From Spirochaetales bacterium (GTDB lineage: Bacteria > Spirochaetota > Spirochaetia > SZUA-6 > RPPD01), in NCBI GenBank assembly GCA_016930675.1, contig JAFGGG010000028.1, positions 1 through 52,092 of the forward strand: a stretch of 52,092 nucleotides of DNA, written 5' to 3'. Under the pieces are notes generated by a model. That model worked only from the letters and a program-made list of their open reading frames with translations, ran no database searches and was not told where the DNA came from. The translations under genes and the position numbers were made by a program. Shown here piece by piece: positions 1 to 9,000 of this stretch (position 1 is its first letter; each line of letters starts with the position of its first letter).

Positions 1-14
1 CCATTTCTTTTCAT

Positions 15-86
15 TGTGAATTTTATTTACCATCCAACTGGGAATTCTATTTACCAACTTACTGTGAATTCCGCTTGAGTTTTCCA
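15..86. repeat. Three 24-nt tandem repeats at left edge
   Basis: Three units begin at 15, 39 and 63, exactly 24 nt apart. All share the core TGTGAATT or TGGGAATT. The first two also share TTTACCA about 10 nt further on; the third diverges after its first 8 to 9 bases. Such spaced repeats resemble the multiple transposase-binding sites at the ends of some insertion sequences (IS21-like or Tn7-like ends), but the element itself would lie outside the window, so that identity is only inferred. The units sit about 150 nt upstream of a decayed restriction-modification gene in AT-rich DNA. Confidence 0.5.
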
Positions 87-230
87 TAATGAAGAATATG
101 AACAGTATATATTAGAATTATCAAATTTACGGGGGAAGAGGAATAATGCTTGAATATATTCATTTATAGATTTAATTTAAATAAATTATAATAATTGAAC
201 TGTATATAATTTTAGATTCGTATAAATGAC

Positions 231-2367
231 ATGCCGATAAGTTGGAATGAAATTAGACACAGATCCATAGAGTTCACAAAAGAGTGGGCTGATGCAAAGT
301 GTGAAAGAAGTGAAGCTCAGTTATTTTGGAGAGATTTCTTCAATGTTTTTGGTATATCAGCTAGAAGAATGGCAAGTTTTGAGGAACCAGTTAAGAAGTT
401 AGGAGAGAAAAAAGGATTCATTGATCTATTTTGGAAGGGAACACTTCTAATTGAGCATAAATCTAGAGGGAAAGATTTAGATAAAGCTTATCAGCAGGCT
501 GTAGATTATTTCCCAGGCATTAAAGAGGAAGAATTACCAAAATATGTGATGGTATCAGATTTTGAAAGAATAAGATTGTATGACCTTTACAATAATGAGC
601 AAATTGAATTCACATTATCTGATTTTCATAACAATATTCATCATTTTGGTTTTATCGCAGGTTATACAAAGAAAAAATATAAAGATGAAGAAAAAGTAAA
701 TATTGAAGCTGCTGAATTGATGGGTAAACTTCATGATAAGCTTTTTGAATATGGGTATAAAGGACACCAGTTAGAATTACTTTTAGTCCGATTACTTTTT
801 ATATTATTTGCTGATGATACTGGGATTTTTGAGAAAAATACCTTTTCTGAATACATTGAACTAAGGACAAGAGAGGATGGATCTGATTTAGGGATTCATC
901 TTGTTTTTTTATTTCAAATATTGAATCAGGTTGAAGATCAAAGAATGACTAATATTGATGAACAACTTAATCAATTTAGATTTATTGATGGTAAACTTTT
1001 CGAAGAATCAATTACTCTTCCTTCATTCGATAGCCAGATGAGAGATATATTACTTAAAGCTTCTTATTTTGATTGGAGTTTAATTTCTCCCGCTATTTTT
1101 GGATCACTATTTCAATCTGTAATGAATAAAGAGTTTCGAAGAAATCTTGGTGCCCATTATACTTCAGAAAAAAATATTATGAAGGTGATTAAGTCCCTTT
1201 TTTTAGATGAATTATATGAGGAATTTTATAAAATAAAAAAAGATAAAAAAAAATTAAATATATTTCACAGGAAATTATCACAATTAAAATTTTTTGATCC
1301 AGCTTGTGGATGTGGGAATTTTCTCGTAATTGCCTATAGAGAGTTAAGATTATTAGAAATAGAAGTTTTAAAAGCCCTTCATGGAAAAAATGATTTTTTT
1401 TCAATTGAATTCGTTTCAATAATTAATGTTGATCAATTTTATGGAATTGAAATTGAAGAGTTCCCGGCTAGAATAGCTGAAGTTGCTCTTTAATCCATAT
1501 ATATCTACTGGAAACGATATTCTAATTACAAAAAGGAAGAAGCCAATATGTAATGTTCCAGAAATAGTATTTGGTAATATGCCAAATGATGGAGGATATT
1601 TATTATTTGACCATAATGAATATTTAGATATTCTTAAAAGAGAAAAAGGAATTCAAAAATTTATTTATCCATTGATAAGTGCAAGAGAATACCTACATAA
1701 TAAAAAGCGATGGTGTTTCTGGCTATATAATGCAGATCCATCAGAATATAAAAAATATAAAACAATAGTTGAGCGTATAAGCTTAGTAAAAAAAATTAGA
1801 GAAGAAAGTAATCGTGAAGCTACTAAAAAATTATCAAAATATCCAAGTCTTTTTGGTGAGATAAGACAACCATCTTCTGACTATATTTTAATACCACGTC
1901 ATACATCAGAAAATAGAAATTATATACCATTTGGATTGTTTGATCCTTCATATATTGTACATGATAGTTGTCTTTGTATCCCAAATGCTAATCTATATAT
2001 TTTGGGTATTATTTCGTCTAAGATGCATATGACTTGGATAAAATCTATTTGTGGAAGAATAAAAGGCGATTTTAGATATTCTAATGAGGTTGTATATAAT
2101 AATTTCCCTTGGCCAATATCTCCATCTACAGAAAACATAAATAAAGTGGAATTATTAATTAAAAATGTATTTAATATAAGGAAAGAGTTCTCTCAGTGTT
2201 CCTTATCTGATTTGTACGATCCTATATCTATGCCACCCAAATTAGTAAAAACTCATCATGAGTTAGATAGAGCAGTTGATAAATGTTATAGATCACAACC
2301 GTTTACAAGGGAATTAAATAGATTAGAATATTTATTTAATTTATACGAGAATTATTTAAAAAGATAA
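231..2367 (+). pseudogene. Type IIG (MmeI-like) restriction-modification enzyme, internally deleted
   Basis: An MmeI-type fused endonuclease/adenine methyltransferase/specificity protein is broken into two reading frames. The first (231-1493, 420 residues) has the nuclease pattern D65-X9-E75-X-K77, a helical connector, and methyltransferase motif I (DPACGCGNF, near residue 355). It stops right after the GIEIEEFPARIAEVAL stretch. The second frame (from about 1488 to 2367) resumes with NPYISTGND and carries the conserved C-terminal target-recognition region (CDVPEIVFGNMPNDGG-like, GEIRQPSSDY, MHMTW, YNNFPWP, LYDPISMPP). The roughly 200 residues that normally lie between, including the catalytic NPPF/NPPY motif IV, are absent. 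A deletion plus frameshift therefore explains the break better than a sequencing slip. The methyltransferase cannot be active; the nuclease half is intact in sequence. Both halves are more AT-rich than the genes after 2847, which suggests horizontal acquisition. Confidence 0.85.
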
Positions 2368-2846
2368 AATTATTGAGAAATTTAAATAATTCTTCTGTTT
2401 TTATAGAGGTTATGTCAGTAAAAATGTCAGTAAACATGGTAATACATAAAGAACAATAAGTTGCTTAGTGATATTATCAACTTGATTTATTTCCCTGTAT
2501 GATATACAATTAGCTACATAACGGTACAATAAAGCGCAGGCTGTTATACAGCTTGTACACGTCTGGGGGGCGTGGGGTCGGCGGTTCAAATCCGCCCAGC
2601 CCGAATAGTTGTTTTTTTAGTTTGCTATCCATTCAACGTATCAACGCAAAAAAACAATAGGTAAATTTTGATACAATCTCATCCGATTAAATCTAATGCA
2701 AATTTATTTGATTTTTCTCTTTGTAATATTTATACTTTATTATATAGAATAAATACTAGCTATTAAAAAAGCTATATAAAAAATATCATATAAAACAATA
2801 TATTTTTTCGTTTTTAATTACAGGAAAGATGTGTAAGGAGGTTGCA
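2368..2846. other. AT-rich island boundary, no gene seen
   Basis: No credible protein gene is visible between the decayed restriction-modification gene and the lipoprotein at 2847. The stretch contains an 11-nt direct repeat (ATGTCAGTAAA at 2412-2422 and 2424-2434), the tRNA-Pro 3' fragment at 2558-2604, and a long AT-rich run that probably includes the promoter of the lipoprotein gene, though no box can be fixed with confidence. Confidence 0.6.
2558..2604 (+). pseudogene. tRNA-Pro(GGG) 3' fragment, probable att site
   Basis: From 2558 the sequence folds as the 3' two-thirds of a tRNA: anticodon arm CACGT/GCGTG around the loop CTGGGGG (anticodon GGG, Pro), a 5-nt variable loop, T arm GGCGG-TTCAAAT-CCGCC, then CAGCCCG and discriminator A. 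CCA is not encoded. The 5' side does not match: no CGGGCTG acceptor strand precedes it at the right distance, and the D-arm region (about 2534-2557) is scrambled although it keeps tRNA-like bits such as GCGCAGG and CAGCTTG. A tRNA 3' end without its 5' half, at a composition boundary, is the classic remnant left by an element integrating into a tRNA gene. Confidence 0.75.
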
Positions 2847-3236
2847 ATGAAACACATTACGAGAATTTTTGGCGCGGTTTTGTTTTTAACGGCTTTGTTA
2901 TTTAGCTGCGAGACCCCGGGAAGCGGCAGTAGTGTAGACGGTACCTGGAACGGCTCATGGGAAGAAACATTTCAGGGCGCCGGTACTTTCGATGTTACGG
3001 CAACAGTAGATGAGAATGGCGGTGTAGTGACAGGCACGGCTGATGTCGAGTTTACGGGTGCGTACACCATAACAGGCACCATTGCGGGTAATAATTTTGA
3101 TGTAACACTCACAAGAGATGCCGATCCTACGTATATTATAACCGCAACGGGAAGTTACAGCGGTGATGTCATGTCAGGCACATGGGAGGATAATGACGCT
3201 CCCCAGATGGGCGGTACGTTTACTATGACAAGATAG
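2847..3236 (+). CDS. Small beta-rich lipoprotein
   Basis: The product is 129 residues. It has a lipoprotein signal (MKHITRIF then a hydrophobic run ending LLFSC, lipid-bearing Cys at residue 21), so it should be anchored in the envelope. The mature part is rich in Gly, Thr and Asp, with alternating polar/hydrophobic strands and recurrent patterns such as GTWNGSW, GVVTGTADV, TITGTIAG and GSYSGDVMSGTW. That suggests a small beta-barrel or lipocalin-like fold. The start at 2847 is chosen because AAGGAGG lies at 2835-2841; the in-frame ATG at 2829 is upstream of that site. It is the first gene after the island boundary and stands alone. Function is unknown. Confidence 0.8.
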   Translation: MKHITRIFGAVLFLTALLFSCETPGSGSSVDGTWNGSWEETFQGAGTFDVTATVDENGGVVTGTADVEFTGAYTITGTIAGNNFDVTLTRDADPTYIITATGSYSGDVMSGTWEDNDAPQMGGTFTMTR

Positions 3237-3252
3237 TAATCATGTTTGAAGA

Positions 3253-3281
3253 TTGACGCCTGTCTGAAAAAAGTGTATGGT
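3253..3281 (+). promoter_or_regulatory. Promoter of thr leader/thrS
   Basis: TTGACG (3253-3258), a 17-nt spacer, then TATGGT (3276-3281). The predicted transcription start falls at about 3288-3289, on the A of the leader-peptide ATG, so the leader would be translated without a 5' UTR. An overlapping TACAAT (3281-3286) lacks a well-spaced -35 box. Confidence 0.6.
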
Positions 3282-3288
3282 ACAATTA

Positions 3289-3396
3289 ATGAACAGATAC
3301 CTTTTAAAAAATATAACTAACGCCCCCGCAACAACAACCACAACAACAGAAATCTGCGAGCGGGGTCAGCACTGTAAGGGTATCTTAGTCAGATGA
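3289..3396 (+). CDS. thrL: Threonine-rich leader peptide of thrS
   Basis: This is a 35-codon open frame that starts with ATG at 3289 and stops with TGA at 3394. It contains six consecutive Thr codons (3331-3348, five ACA and one ACC) and one further Thr codon (ACT) at 3316. It lies directly upstream of an intrinsic terminator and the threonyl-tRNA synthetase gene. The arrangement is that of classical amino-acid attenuation, where ribosome stalling on scarce charged tRNA decides which RNA hairpin forms. No Shine-Dalgarno is present; the start coincides with the predicted transcription start. The symbol is given by analogy with other thr leader peptides. The peptide itself probably has no function beyond being translated. 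Confidence 0.7.
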   Translation: MNRYLLKNITNAPATTTTTTEICERGQHCKGILVR

Positions 3397-3447
3397 GAAT
3401 ATGATAAAGAAACCAAAAGCCCCGCTTAAAAAGGCGGGGCTTTTTTT
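3324..3447 (+). promoter_or_regulatory. Transcription attenuator controlling thrS
   Basis: Four segments can pair in two exclusive ways. Segment 1 is CCCCGC (3324-3329), just before the Thr codons. Segment 2 is AGCGGGG (3359-3365). Segment 3 is CCCCGCT (3420-3426) and segment 4 is GCGGGG (3434-3439). Pairing 1:2 leaves 3:4 free to form the terminator. Pairing 2:3 (7 bp) destroys it. A ribosome stalled on the Thr codons would cover segment 1 and release 2 to pair with 3, so thrS is read. A ribosome reaching the stop at 3394 would mask or pass segment 2 and allow termination. The pairing is seen in the sequence; the regulation is inferred from the known logic of the thr and trp attenuators. Confidence 0.7.
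3416..3447 (+). terminator. Attenuator terminator before thrS
   Basis: A perfect 10-bp stem (AAAGCCCCGC at 3416-3425 with GCGGGGCTTT at 3434-3443) encloses an 8-nt loop and runs into seven Ts (3441-3447). It ends 14 nt before the thrS start, so it can only act as a regulated terminator of that gene. Confidence 0.85.
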
Positions 3448-3461
3448 ATGGGGAGGCAAAT

Positions 3462-4766
3462 ATGAAAAATGAAAAGAAAGCATCACAACAGCGGCCGGCA
3501 AAGGAATTACCCTTAGCAGCGGACCCGGAAGTGAAGGACCATGTGACTCTGGGCAGGTCTCTGGATCTGTTTTATAACCACAGTGCGGTGGGAAAAGGTC
3601 TGCCTTTGTTGACACCTAAAGGCACGATCATAAAACAGATTCTGATCCGTTTTGTGGAAGATGAAGAACAGAGAAGGGGATACCGGTTCACGTCAACCCC
3701 CGTGCTTGCAAAGGAGCAGCTGTATAAGATTTCGGGACATCTTGATCATTTTAAAAAGAACATGTTTCTGATTCCGGATCAGGATGCTAAAAGCACGCTG
3801 GTGCTGCGCCCTATGACCTGTCCTCATCAGTTCATACTTTATAACCGTAAAAAGCACAGCTATCGGGATTTGCCCGTGCGTTACGCTGAAACCAGCACTC
3901 TTTTTAGAAACGAAGCTTCCGGTACCATGTACGGCCTTATCCGCATCAGGCAGTTTACCCTGGCGGACGGCCATATCATCTGCAGGCCCGATCAGGTGGA
4001 ACAGGAGTTTTTGGAATGCATTAAGCTGGTCGATTATATTCTGCAAACTTTGGGCTTAAGGGAATACAGCTTTAGATTCTCCAAATGGGATCCGCAGGAT
4101 AAACAAAAGTACATTGATAATCCGGAAGCGTGGGAAGAATCGCAAAAGGTGTTAAAAAAGATATTAGATACCGCGGGTGTGGACTACTATGAGGCAGAGG
4201 GTGAAGCAGCTTTCTACGGACCAAAGCTTGACGTACAGATGAAAAATATGTGGGGCAAGGAAGAGACCATATTTACCATTCAACTTGATTTTGCCCTGGC
4301 CGAGCGTTTTGATATGCAGTATGTGGCTGAAAACGGCGAAGAAAAGCGGCCCATGATTATTCATCGTTCTTCGATCGGCTGCTATGAACGCACGCTCGCC
4401 ATGCTCATAGAGCGATATCAGGGGAGATTCCCTTTTTGGCTGTCCCCGGAGCAGGTGCGCGTTATTCCGCTTAATGACGGCCTGGAGCGTTACGCGCGGG
4501 GGATTCAGGAAAAATTAATGAAAAACGGCATCAGGGTAAGCGTGGACTCACGCGGTGAAACCCTGCAGAAGCGCATCCTCTGGGCCCAGGAGGAGTATGT
4601 TCCCGTTATGCTTATTGTGGGTAACAAAGAACAAAGATCCGGTACGGTAAGTCTCAGACTGCTGAACGGAAAGCAGGTTCAAGATGTACCGCTGCAAAAA
4701 TTAGTGAGGTGGGCCAAGAAGCTCAACACCGGCAGGCAGGCGGAAACGGAATTCAATATGGAATGA
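3462..4766 (+). CDS. thrS: Threonyl-tRNA synthetase lacking TGS and editing domains
   Basis: This class II synthetase charges tRNA-Thr with threonine in the cytoplasm. The 434-residue product is about 200 residues shorter than usual bacterial ThrRS (about 640). It begins close to the catalytic core (DLFYNHSAVGKGLPLLTPKG), so the N-terminal TGS and SAD/editing domains are absent. Zinc ligands C120 (MTCPHQF), H171 (ADGHIIC) and H301 (IIHRSSIG) are present, as are motif 2 (FRNEASG) and motif 3 (CYERTLAMLIER). An anticodon-binding domain fills the last 100 residues. The ATG at 3462 has GGGAGG upstream. Without an editing domain, Ser-tRNA-Thr would need clearing by another protein or by a second, full-length ThrRS elsewhere; the window does not show which. 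Expression is probably set by the upstream attenuator. Confidence 0.9.
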   Translation: MKNEKKASQQRPAKELPLAADPEVKDHVTLGRSLDLFYNHSAVGKGLPLLTPKGTIIKQILIRFVEDEEQRRGYRFTSTPVLAKEQLYKISGHLDHFKKNMFLIPDQDAKSTLVLRPMTCPHQFILYNRKKHSYRDLPVRYAETSTLFRNEASGTMYGLIRIRQFTLADGHIICRPDQVEQEFLECIKLVDYILQTLGLREYSFRFSKWDPQDKQKYIDNPEAWEESQKVLKKILDTAGVDYYEAEGEAAFYGPKLDVQMKNMWGKEETIFTIQLDFALAERFDMQYVAENGEEKRPMIIHRSSIGCYERTLAMLIERYQGRFPFWLSPEQVRVIPLNDGLERYARGIQEKLMKNGIRVSVDSRGETLQKRILWAQEEYVPVMLIVGNKEQRSGTVSLRLLNGKQVQDVPLQKLVRWAKKLNTGRQAETEFNME

Positions 4767-4837
4767 GTTTTATTTACACATGAGTAATGATATGGTACAC
4801 TTTTAGAAAATTACAGATTTAGGTAACATAACAGTCG

Positions 4838-5437
4838 GTGAACACTATTGCTGCCCTGGCAAAATCCACGCTTCGTTCTCACGTGAAAAAGTCGCTTAAA
4901 AAAATTACTCCGGATAGGCTGCATGCCAAAAGTGGGCGGATCCATAAACGCCTGCTTGCCCTGAAAAGCTATAAACAAGCGGAGCTTGTTCTCATTTATA
5001 TGGCCACGGACAGAGAAGTGCAAACGGCATATCTCATTGAAAGTGCTTTGGCCGACGGGAGAACGGTATACGTACCACGCATTACAGGGAAAGATCTTTG
5101 TTTTCATTTAATTAATGAAGCGAGGAAGAGCTTAAAGCCCAACAGCTATGGAATCCCTGAACCGGATGCTGAACTGCCTTCACTCGCCTGGGACACACTA
5201 ACAGCGCGTGCGAGTATCATAATAGTACCCGGACTGGCCTTTGACAGACAAAAAAATCGTCTGGGCAGGGGAAAAGGGTATTATGACCGTTTTCTGAACA
5301 CGCTCAAAAAACATGCGGCCCGGACCTGCACGCTGATAGGGATCTGTTTTTCGGAGCAGCTTTATTCTGCCTTGCCGTTCGATAGAAATGATGTGCCTAT
5401 GGATCTGGTTATTACGGATAAAGAGGTTGTCTTTTGA
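4838..5437 (+). CDS. 5-formyltetrahydrofolate cyclo-ligase
   Basis: This enzyme (MTHFS; fau/ygfA in E. coli) uses ATP to convert 5-formyl-THF to 5,10-methenyl-THF, recycling inhibitory folate. The 199-residue length is normal. Family signatures are the N-terminal basic segment (KSTLRSHVKKSLKKI), IYMATDREVQT, the YGIPEPD segment, IIVPGLAFDRQKNRLGRGKGYYDRFL carrying the phosphate-binding loop, and the C-terminal VPMDLVITDKEVVF. The start is GTG at 4838 because no ATG fits the conserved N-terminus. No strong Shine-Dalgarno is seen; TAACAT at 4824-4829 could be a -10 box close to the start. It follows thrS by 71 nt. Confidence 0.92.
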   Translation: MNTIAALAKSTLRSHVKKSLKKITPDRLHAKSGRIHKRLLALKSYKQAELVLIYMATDREVQTAYLIESALADGRTVYVPRITGKDLCFHLINEARKSLKPNSYGIPEPDAELPSLAWDTLTARASIIIVPGLAFDRQKNRLGRGKGYYDRFLNTLKKHAARTCTLIGICFSEQLYSALPFDRNDVPMDLVITDKEVVF

Positions 5438-5466
5438 TAATAATCGATTAAAGGAGGATATTCAAA

Positions 5467-6051
5467 ATGGACAAGATAAAATCTGCATGGGAAATTGCCT
5501 TGGAAAAAACAAAAAACGTAAAAGCGGACAGAGAATCGCTGAAAGAACGTGAGTATCTCGAGCAGGGAAAGAAAATCATATCAGCTCATCTGGACAATCC
5601 TAAACAAGGAGATGTTAACTCAAGTTTAAAAAAGATTGCCAAGAATTATCAGGGCCTGGCCAAGAAGGGAATGGTGGAAACCCTCTTATCCAACCTCACC
5701 CTTCCTTTGACCGATTTTACCTCACAGCGGAATACTCTGGTTCAACAGACTTTTTCACTTCTTTTCCCCGATTCTCAGGAGGTAGCGGCCATATTTGCCC
5801 AGCTGGAACAGTTCTTCAACAGGTTTGCTGAAGATAGAAAAAGTATTCAGGAGCAGATAAAGACTCAGTATATGCCCAAGCTGCAGCAAAAGGCCGAAGC
5901 CATTGCCCGGCAGCTCGGTACCGAGGTGGAGTTGGATCCCTTTGCCGATCCGGAGTTCAATGCCATTTTAAAGAAAAGCTTGGCTCAGTTTGATGAAAGA
6001 TATAATGCCGTGTTACGCCAGGCAAAAGATGAACTGCAGCGGTTGATTTAA
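5467..6051 (+). CDS. Uncharacterised helical protein upstream of the nuclease-helicase
   Basis: A 194-residue charged, predominantly alpha-helical protein with no signal peptide or membrane segment. The C-terminal half (QLEQFFNRFAEDRKSIQEQIK through AKDELQRLI) has coiled-coil character. No catalytic motif is recognised. A strong AAAGGAGG lies about 10 nt before the ATG. The stop is only 3 nt from the start of the EndoQ/UvrD fusion, and that gene has no Shine-Dalgarno of its own, so the two are probably translationally coupled. A role as accessory subunit of the repair enzyme is an inference from this position only. Confidence 0.75.
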   Translation: MDKIKSAWEIALEKTKNVKADRESLKEREYLEQGKKIISAHLDNPKQGDVNSSLKKIAKNYQGLAKKGMVETLLSNLTLPLTDFTSQRNTLVQQTFSLLFPDSQEVAAIFAQLEQFFNRFAEDRKSIQEQIKTQYMPKLQQKAEAIARQLGTEVELDPFADPEFNAILKKSLAQFDERYNAVLRQAKDELQRLI

Positions 6052-6054
6052 AAA

Positions 6055-9000
6055 ATGAAATATATCGCCGATCTGCATATTCATTCCCGGTACTCACGCT
6101 CCACAAGTAAGCACAGCAATTTACAGGAACTAAAAAAATGGGCGCTGATAAAAGGAATCAATGTGCTGGGCACGGGCGATTTTACCCATCCGGCCTGGTT
6201 TTCCGAACTGCAGGACAGTTTGGTGCCGGACGGAAGCGGACTTTTTACTTTAAAGGAAGACAGATCCGCTTCACTTATACATGATTATAAAACAGATGAT
6301 ATAGCCTTCCGGTTTTGTCTGCAGGCTGAAATCAGCTCGATTTATAAGAAGAACGGTCAAACCCGCAAGGTTCACAGTGTGATATTCGCTCCGGATCTTG
6401 CATGTGTGGCGCGTATTAATGCCAAGCTCTCCGCGCTGGGTAATATAAAATCGGACGGAAGACCGATACTCGGTCTTGATCCCAAAGATCTTCTGGAAAT
6501 AATCTTGGATATTTCTCCCGACTGTCATCTTATCCCCGCCCATGTCTGGACGCCATGGTTCTCGCTCTTTGGTTCCAAATCCGGTTTTGATGCCATAGAA
6601 GAGTGTTTTGAGGATCTTACTCCTCATATTTTCGCGTTGGAAACCGGGCTTTCCTCGGATCCGCCCATGAACTGGCTGGTAAGCGCGTTGGACAGGTTCA
6701 GCCTGGTTTCCAATTCCGACGCCCATTCTCCGGCAAAGCTGATGCGCGAGGCCAATCTGTTCGATACTGAGCTCAGCTATTATGCGCTGTTTAAGGCCCT
6801 GCAGAGCAAAGAAGGTTTTTTAGGTACTTTGGAGTTTTTCCCGGAAGAGGGGAAATACCACTTTGACGGACATAGAAAGTGTAATGTAGTTTTAAATCCC
6901 CAACAGACCGGAGAATTACATGATAAATGCCCTGTTTGTGGAAAACCGCTTACTATCGGAGTAATGCACAGGGTGTTGGAGCTGGCCGACCGGGAAGAGG
7001 TATTTAAACCGCCCAGTCAGAAAGATTATTTTTCAATTATTCCACTGCCGGAAATCTTGGGCGAAATATTAGGCAAAGGGCCTGCTACAAAAACCGTTAT
7101 GGAGGCCTATTGGAACATTTTGTCTGCGTTCGGAAACGAGTACAATCTGCTGCTGGATGCGCCATTGGAAGAGATCGCAAAAAGAAGCGGTATGCCTCTG
7201 GCTGAAGCAGTTAAAAGGGTGCGCAGAAGGGAGATCCATCCGCAGCCGGGGTATGACGGCGAGTTCGGTATAATTAAAGTTTTCAGGAGCCATGAACTGG
7301 AGCAGCTGGCAGGACAAACAATGCTTTTTAAGCTGAAACCTGAAGATCCGGTACAAGAGTCGTACCGCCAGGACGGTCTGTTTGAAAAAGGGCACGTTTC
7401 AGTTAAGGAGCCGCAAGCTGAGTGTGAGCCTGACGATACATCCGTAAATTTGGAGCAGGAAGCGGTTGTCAATTTTCAAAACGGCGCGGCCTTGGTTACG
7501 GCCGGACCCGGAACCGGTAAAACCAGAACACTGATATTGTGGATTGCCGGTTTAATAGAAAAACGCCAGAGCCGTCCGGAGAATATTCTGGCTATTACCT
7601 TTACCAATAAAGCGGCCGGGGAAATGAGGCAGAGATTAAACGGCCTTTTAGGGGATACGGCGGATAAAATCACCGTCTCTACCTTCCATTCATTCTGTTT
7701 TGATATTATTAAGAACCATTTTCCGCAGGTAAAAAGCATTTACGATACATCCGGACGCAAAGCTCTGCTTCGTTACCTTTATCCTCATTGTACTGCGCGT
7801 GAGGTTGACGATTTGTCTGAAAACATAGAAAAGTATTTGGACGGTTCGGATATTGAAATTGACGAGGAAACTCAAAACAAGGCTGTCAGCTATCAGCATG
7901 AGCTTAAAACCATCCGCGGAGTGGATATATCCGCGTTAATCAGCGAAGTAAATCTGGTTTTTGAGGACAAGCCTGAAATCCTTGAGTATTACAGGAATCG
8001 TTTTTCTTATATAGCTGTGGATGAATTCCAGGATATCAACCTGACGCAGTACAAGCTGCTCTGTGCACTCATAGGAATAAAAATGACTGATGCAAAAACA
8101 AAAACACGCGTGGGAAAAGGAATCCTGGTAATCGGCGATCCGGATCAGGCTGTCTACGGATTTCGCGGATCGGATTTAAAGTTGTTTTTTCGGTTTCAGA
8201 AGGATTTTCAGGCCGGGCACTTCGCCCTGTCCGAAAACTACAGGTCCACGCCCCACATTATCGACTCGGCCGCGGCGATTATTGCAGCGAATTCTTTTAA
8301 AAGCGGCCTTAAGCTCACTACCAGGAGAGAAAAAGGCCGGAAAATCATGGTGGCACCCCAGGCGCACGAAATACAGGAGGCAAAATACATTGCGCAAACC
8401 ATAAAAACACTTGTGGGAGGTATAGATTCCCTTTCCGCGCATGCCATAGAACCTCAGGCAAAGTACGATTATTCATTTGCTGATATCGCGGTTTTGGTAA
8501 GAACTCATGCTGCGGCCGGTACGCTTTATCCTGTTTTTGAAAGGCAGGGGATTCCCGTTTCTTTACGGTCGGAATATTCTCTCTTAGAACAGCCTCCGTA
8601 TTCTCTGCTCTCCTCTTACCTGCACCTGCTGCATAACAAACAGGATGTTGTGGCTTTCCGGGATATTGTAATGCATTCCATCGGTGATCTGTCTTTAGAG
8701 GAGCTGGGCGCACTCACTATGATATTCCAACAAGAGCAGGGAGATATAAGAGACATTCTCTCCAACCGTTCGCTGGTTCGCAGTATGGCACGCGATCATA
8801 TAAAACAGTTCGAAGAGCTCGGTAACTTTTTGGAGTTTGTGGAAGTAACTATCGAATACCAGGGAGTCTATAAAGGAATTTTTCTAATTTTGGAGAAAAT
8901 AATTCCTGTACATGAATCCATGGAGAACAAAGTAAAATGCCAGGCATTACTGGAGATGGCCCGGGCGTTTGAAGGTGATCTGGCGGGTTTTTTAAGGAAA

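Noticed and set aside
1483..1493. Programmed frameshift joining the two restriction-modification frames
   Set aside because: About 200 conserved residues including motif IV are missing at the junction, so a frameshift alone could not give an active enzyme.
2522..2604. Complete functional tRNA-Pro gene
   Set aside because: The 5' acceptor strand and D arm do not pair with the intact 3' half and the spacing is too long; only a 3' fragment is supported.
3331..3348. Threonine codon run as an unstructured CAA repeat only
   Set aside because: The run lies in an ATG-to-stop frame, between pairing segments and directly before thrS, which a random CAA repeat would not require.
3237..3461. T-box riboswitch upstream of thrS
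   Set aside because: No T-box core sequence or specifier-loop arrangement is present; the terminator and Thr codons are fully explained by ribosome-mediated attenuation.
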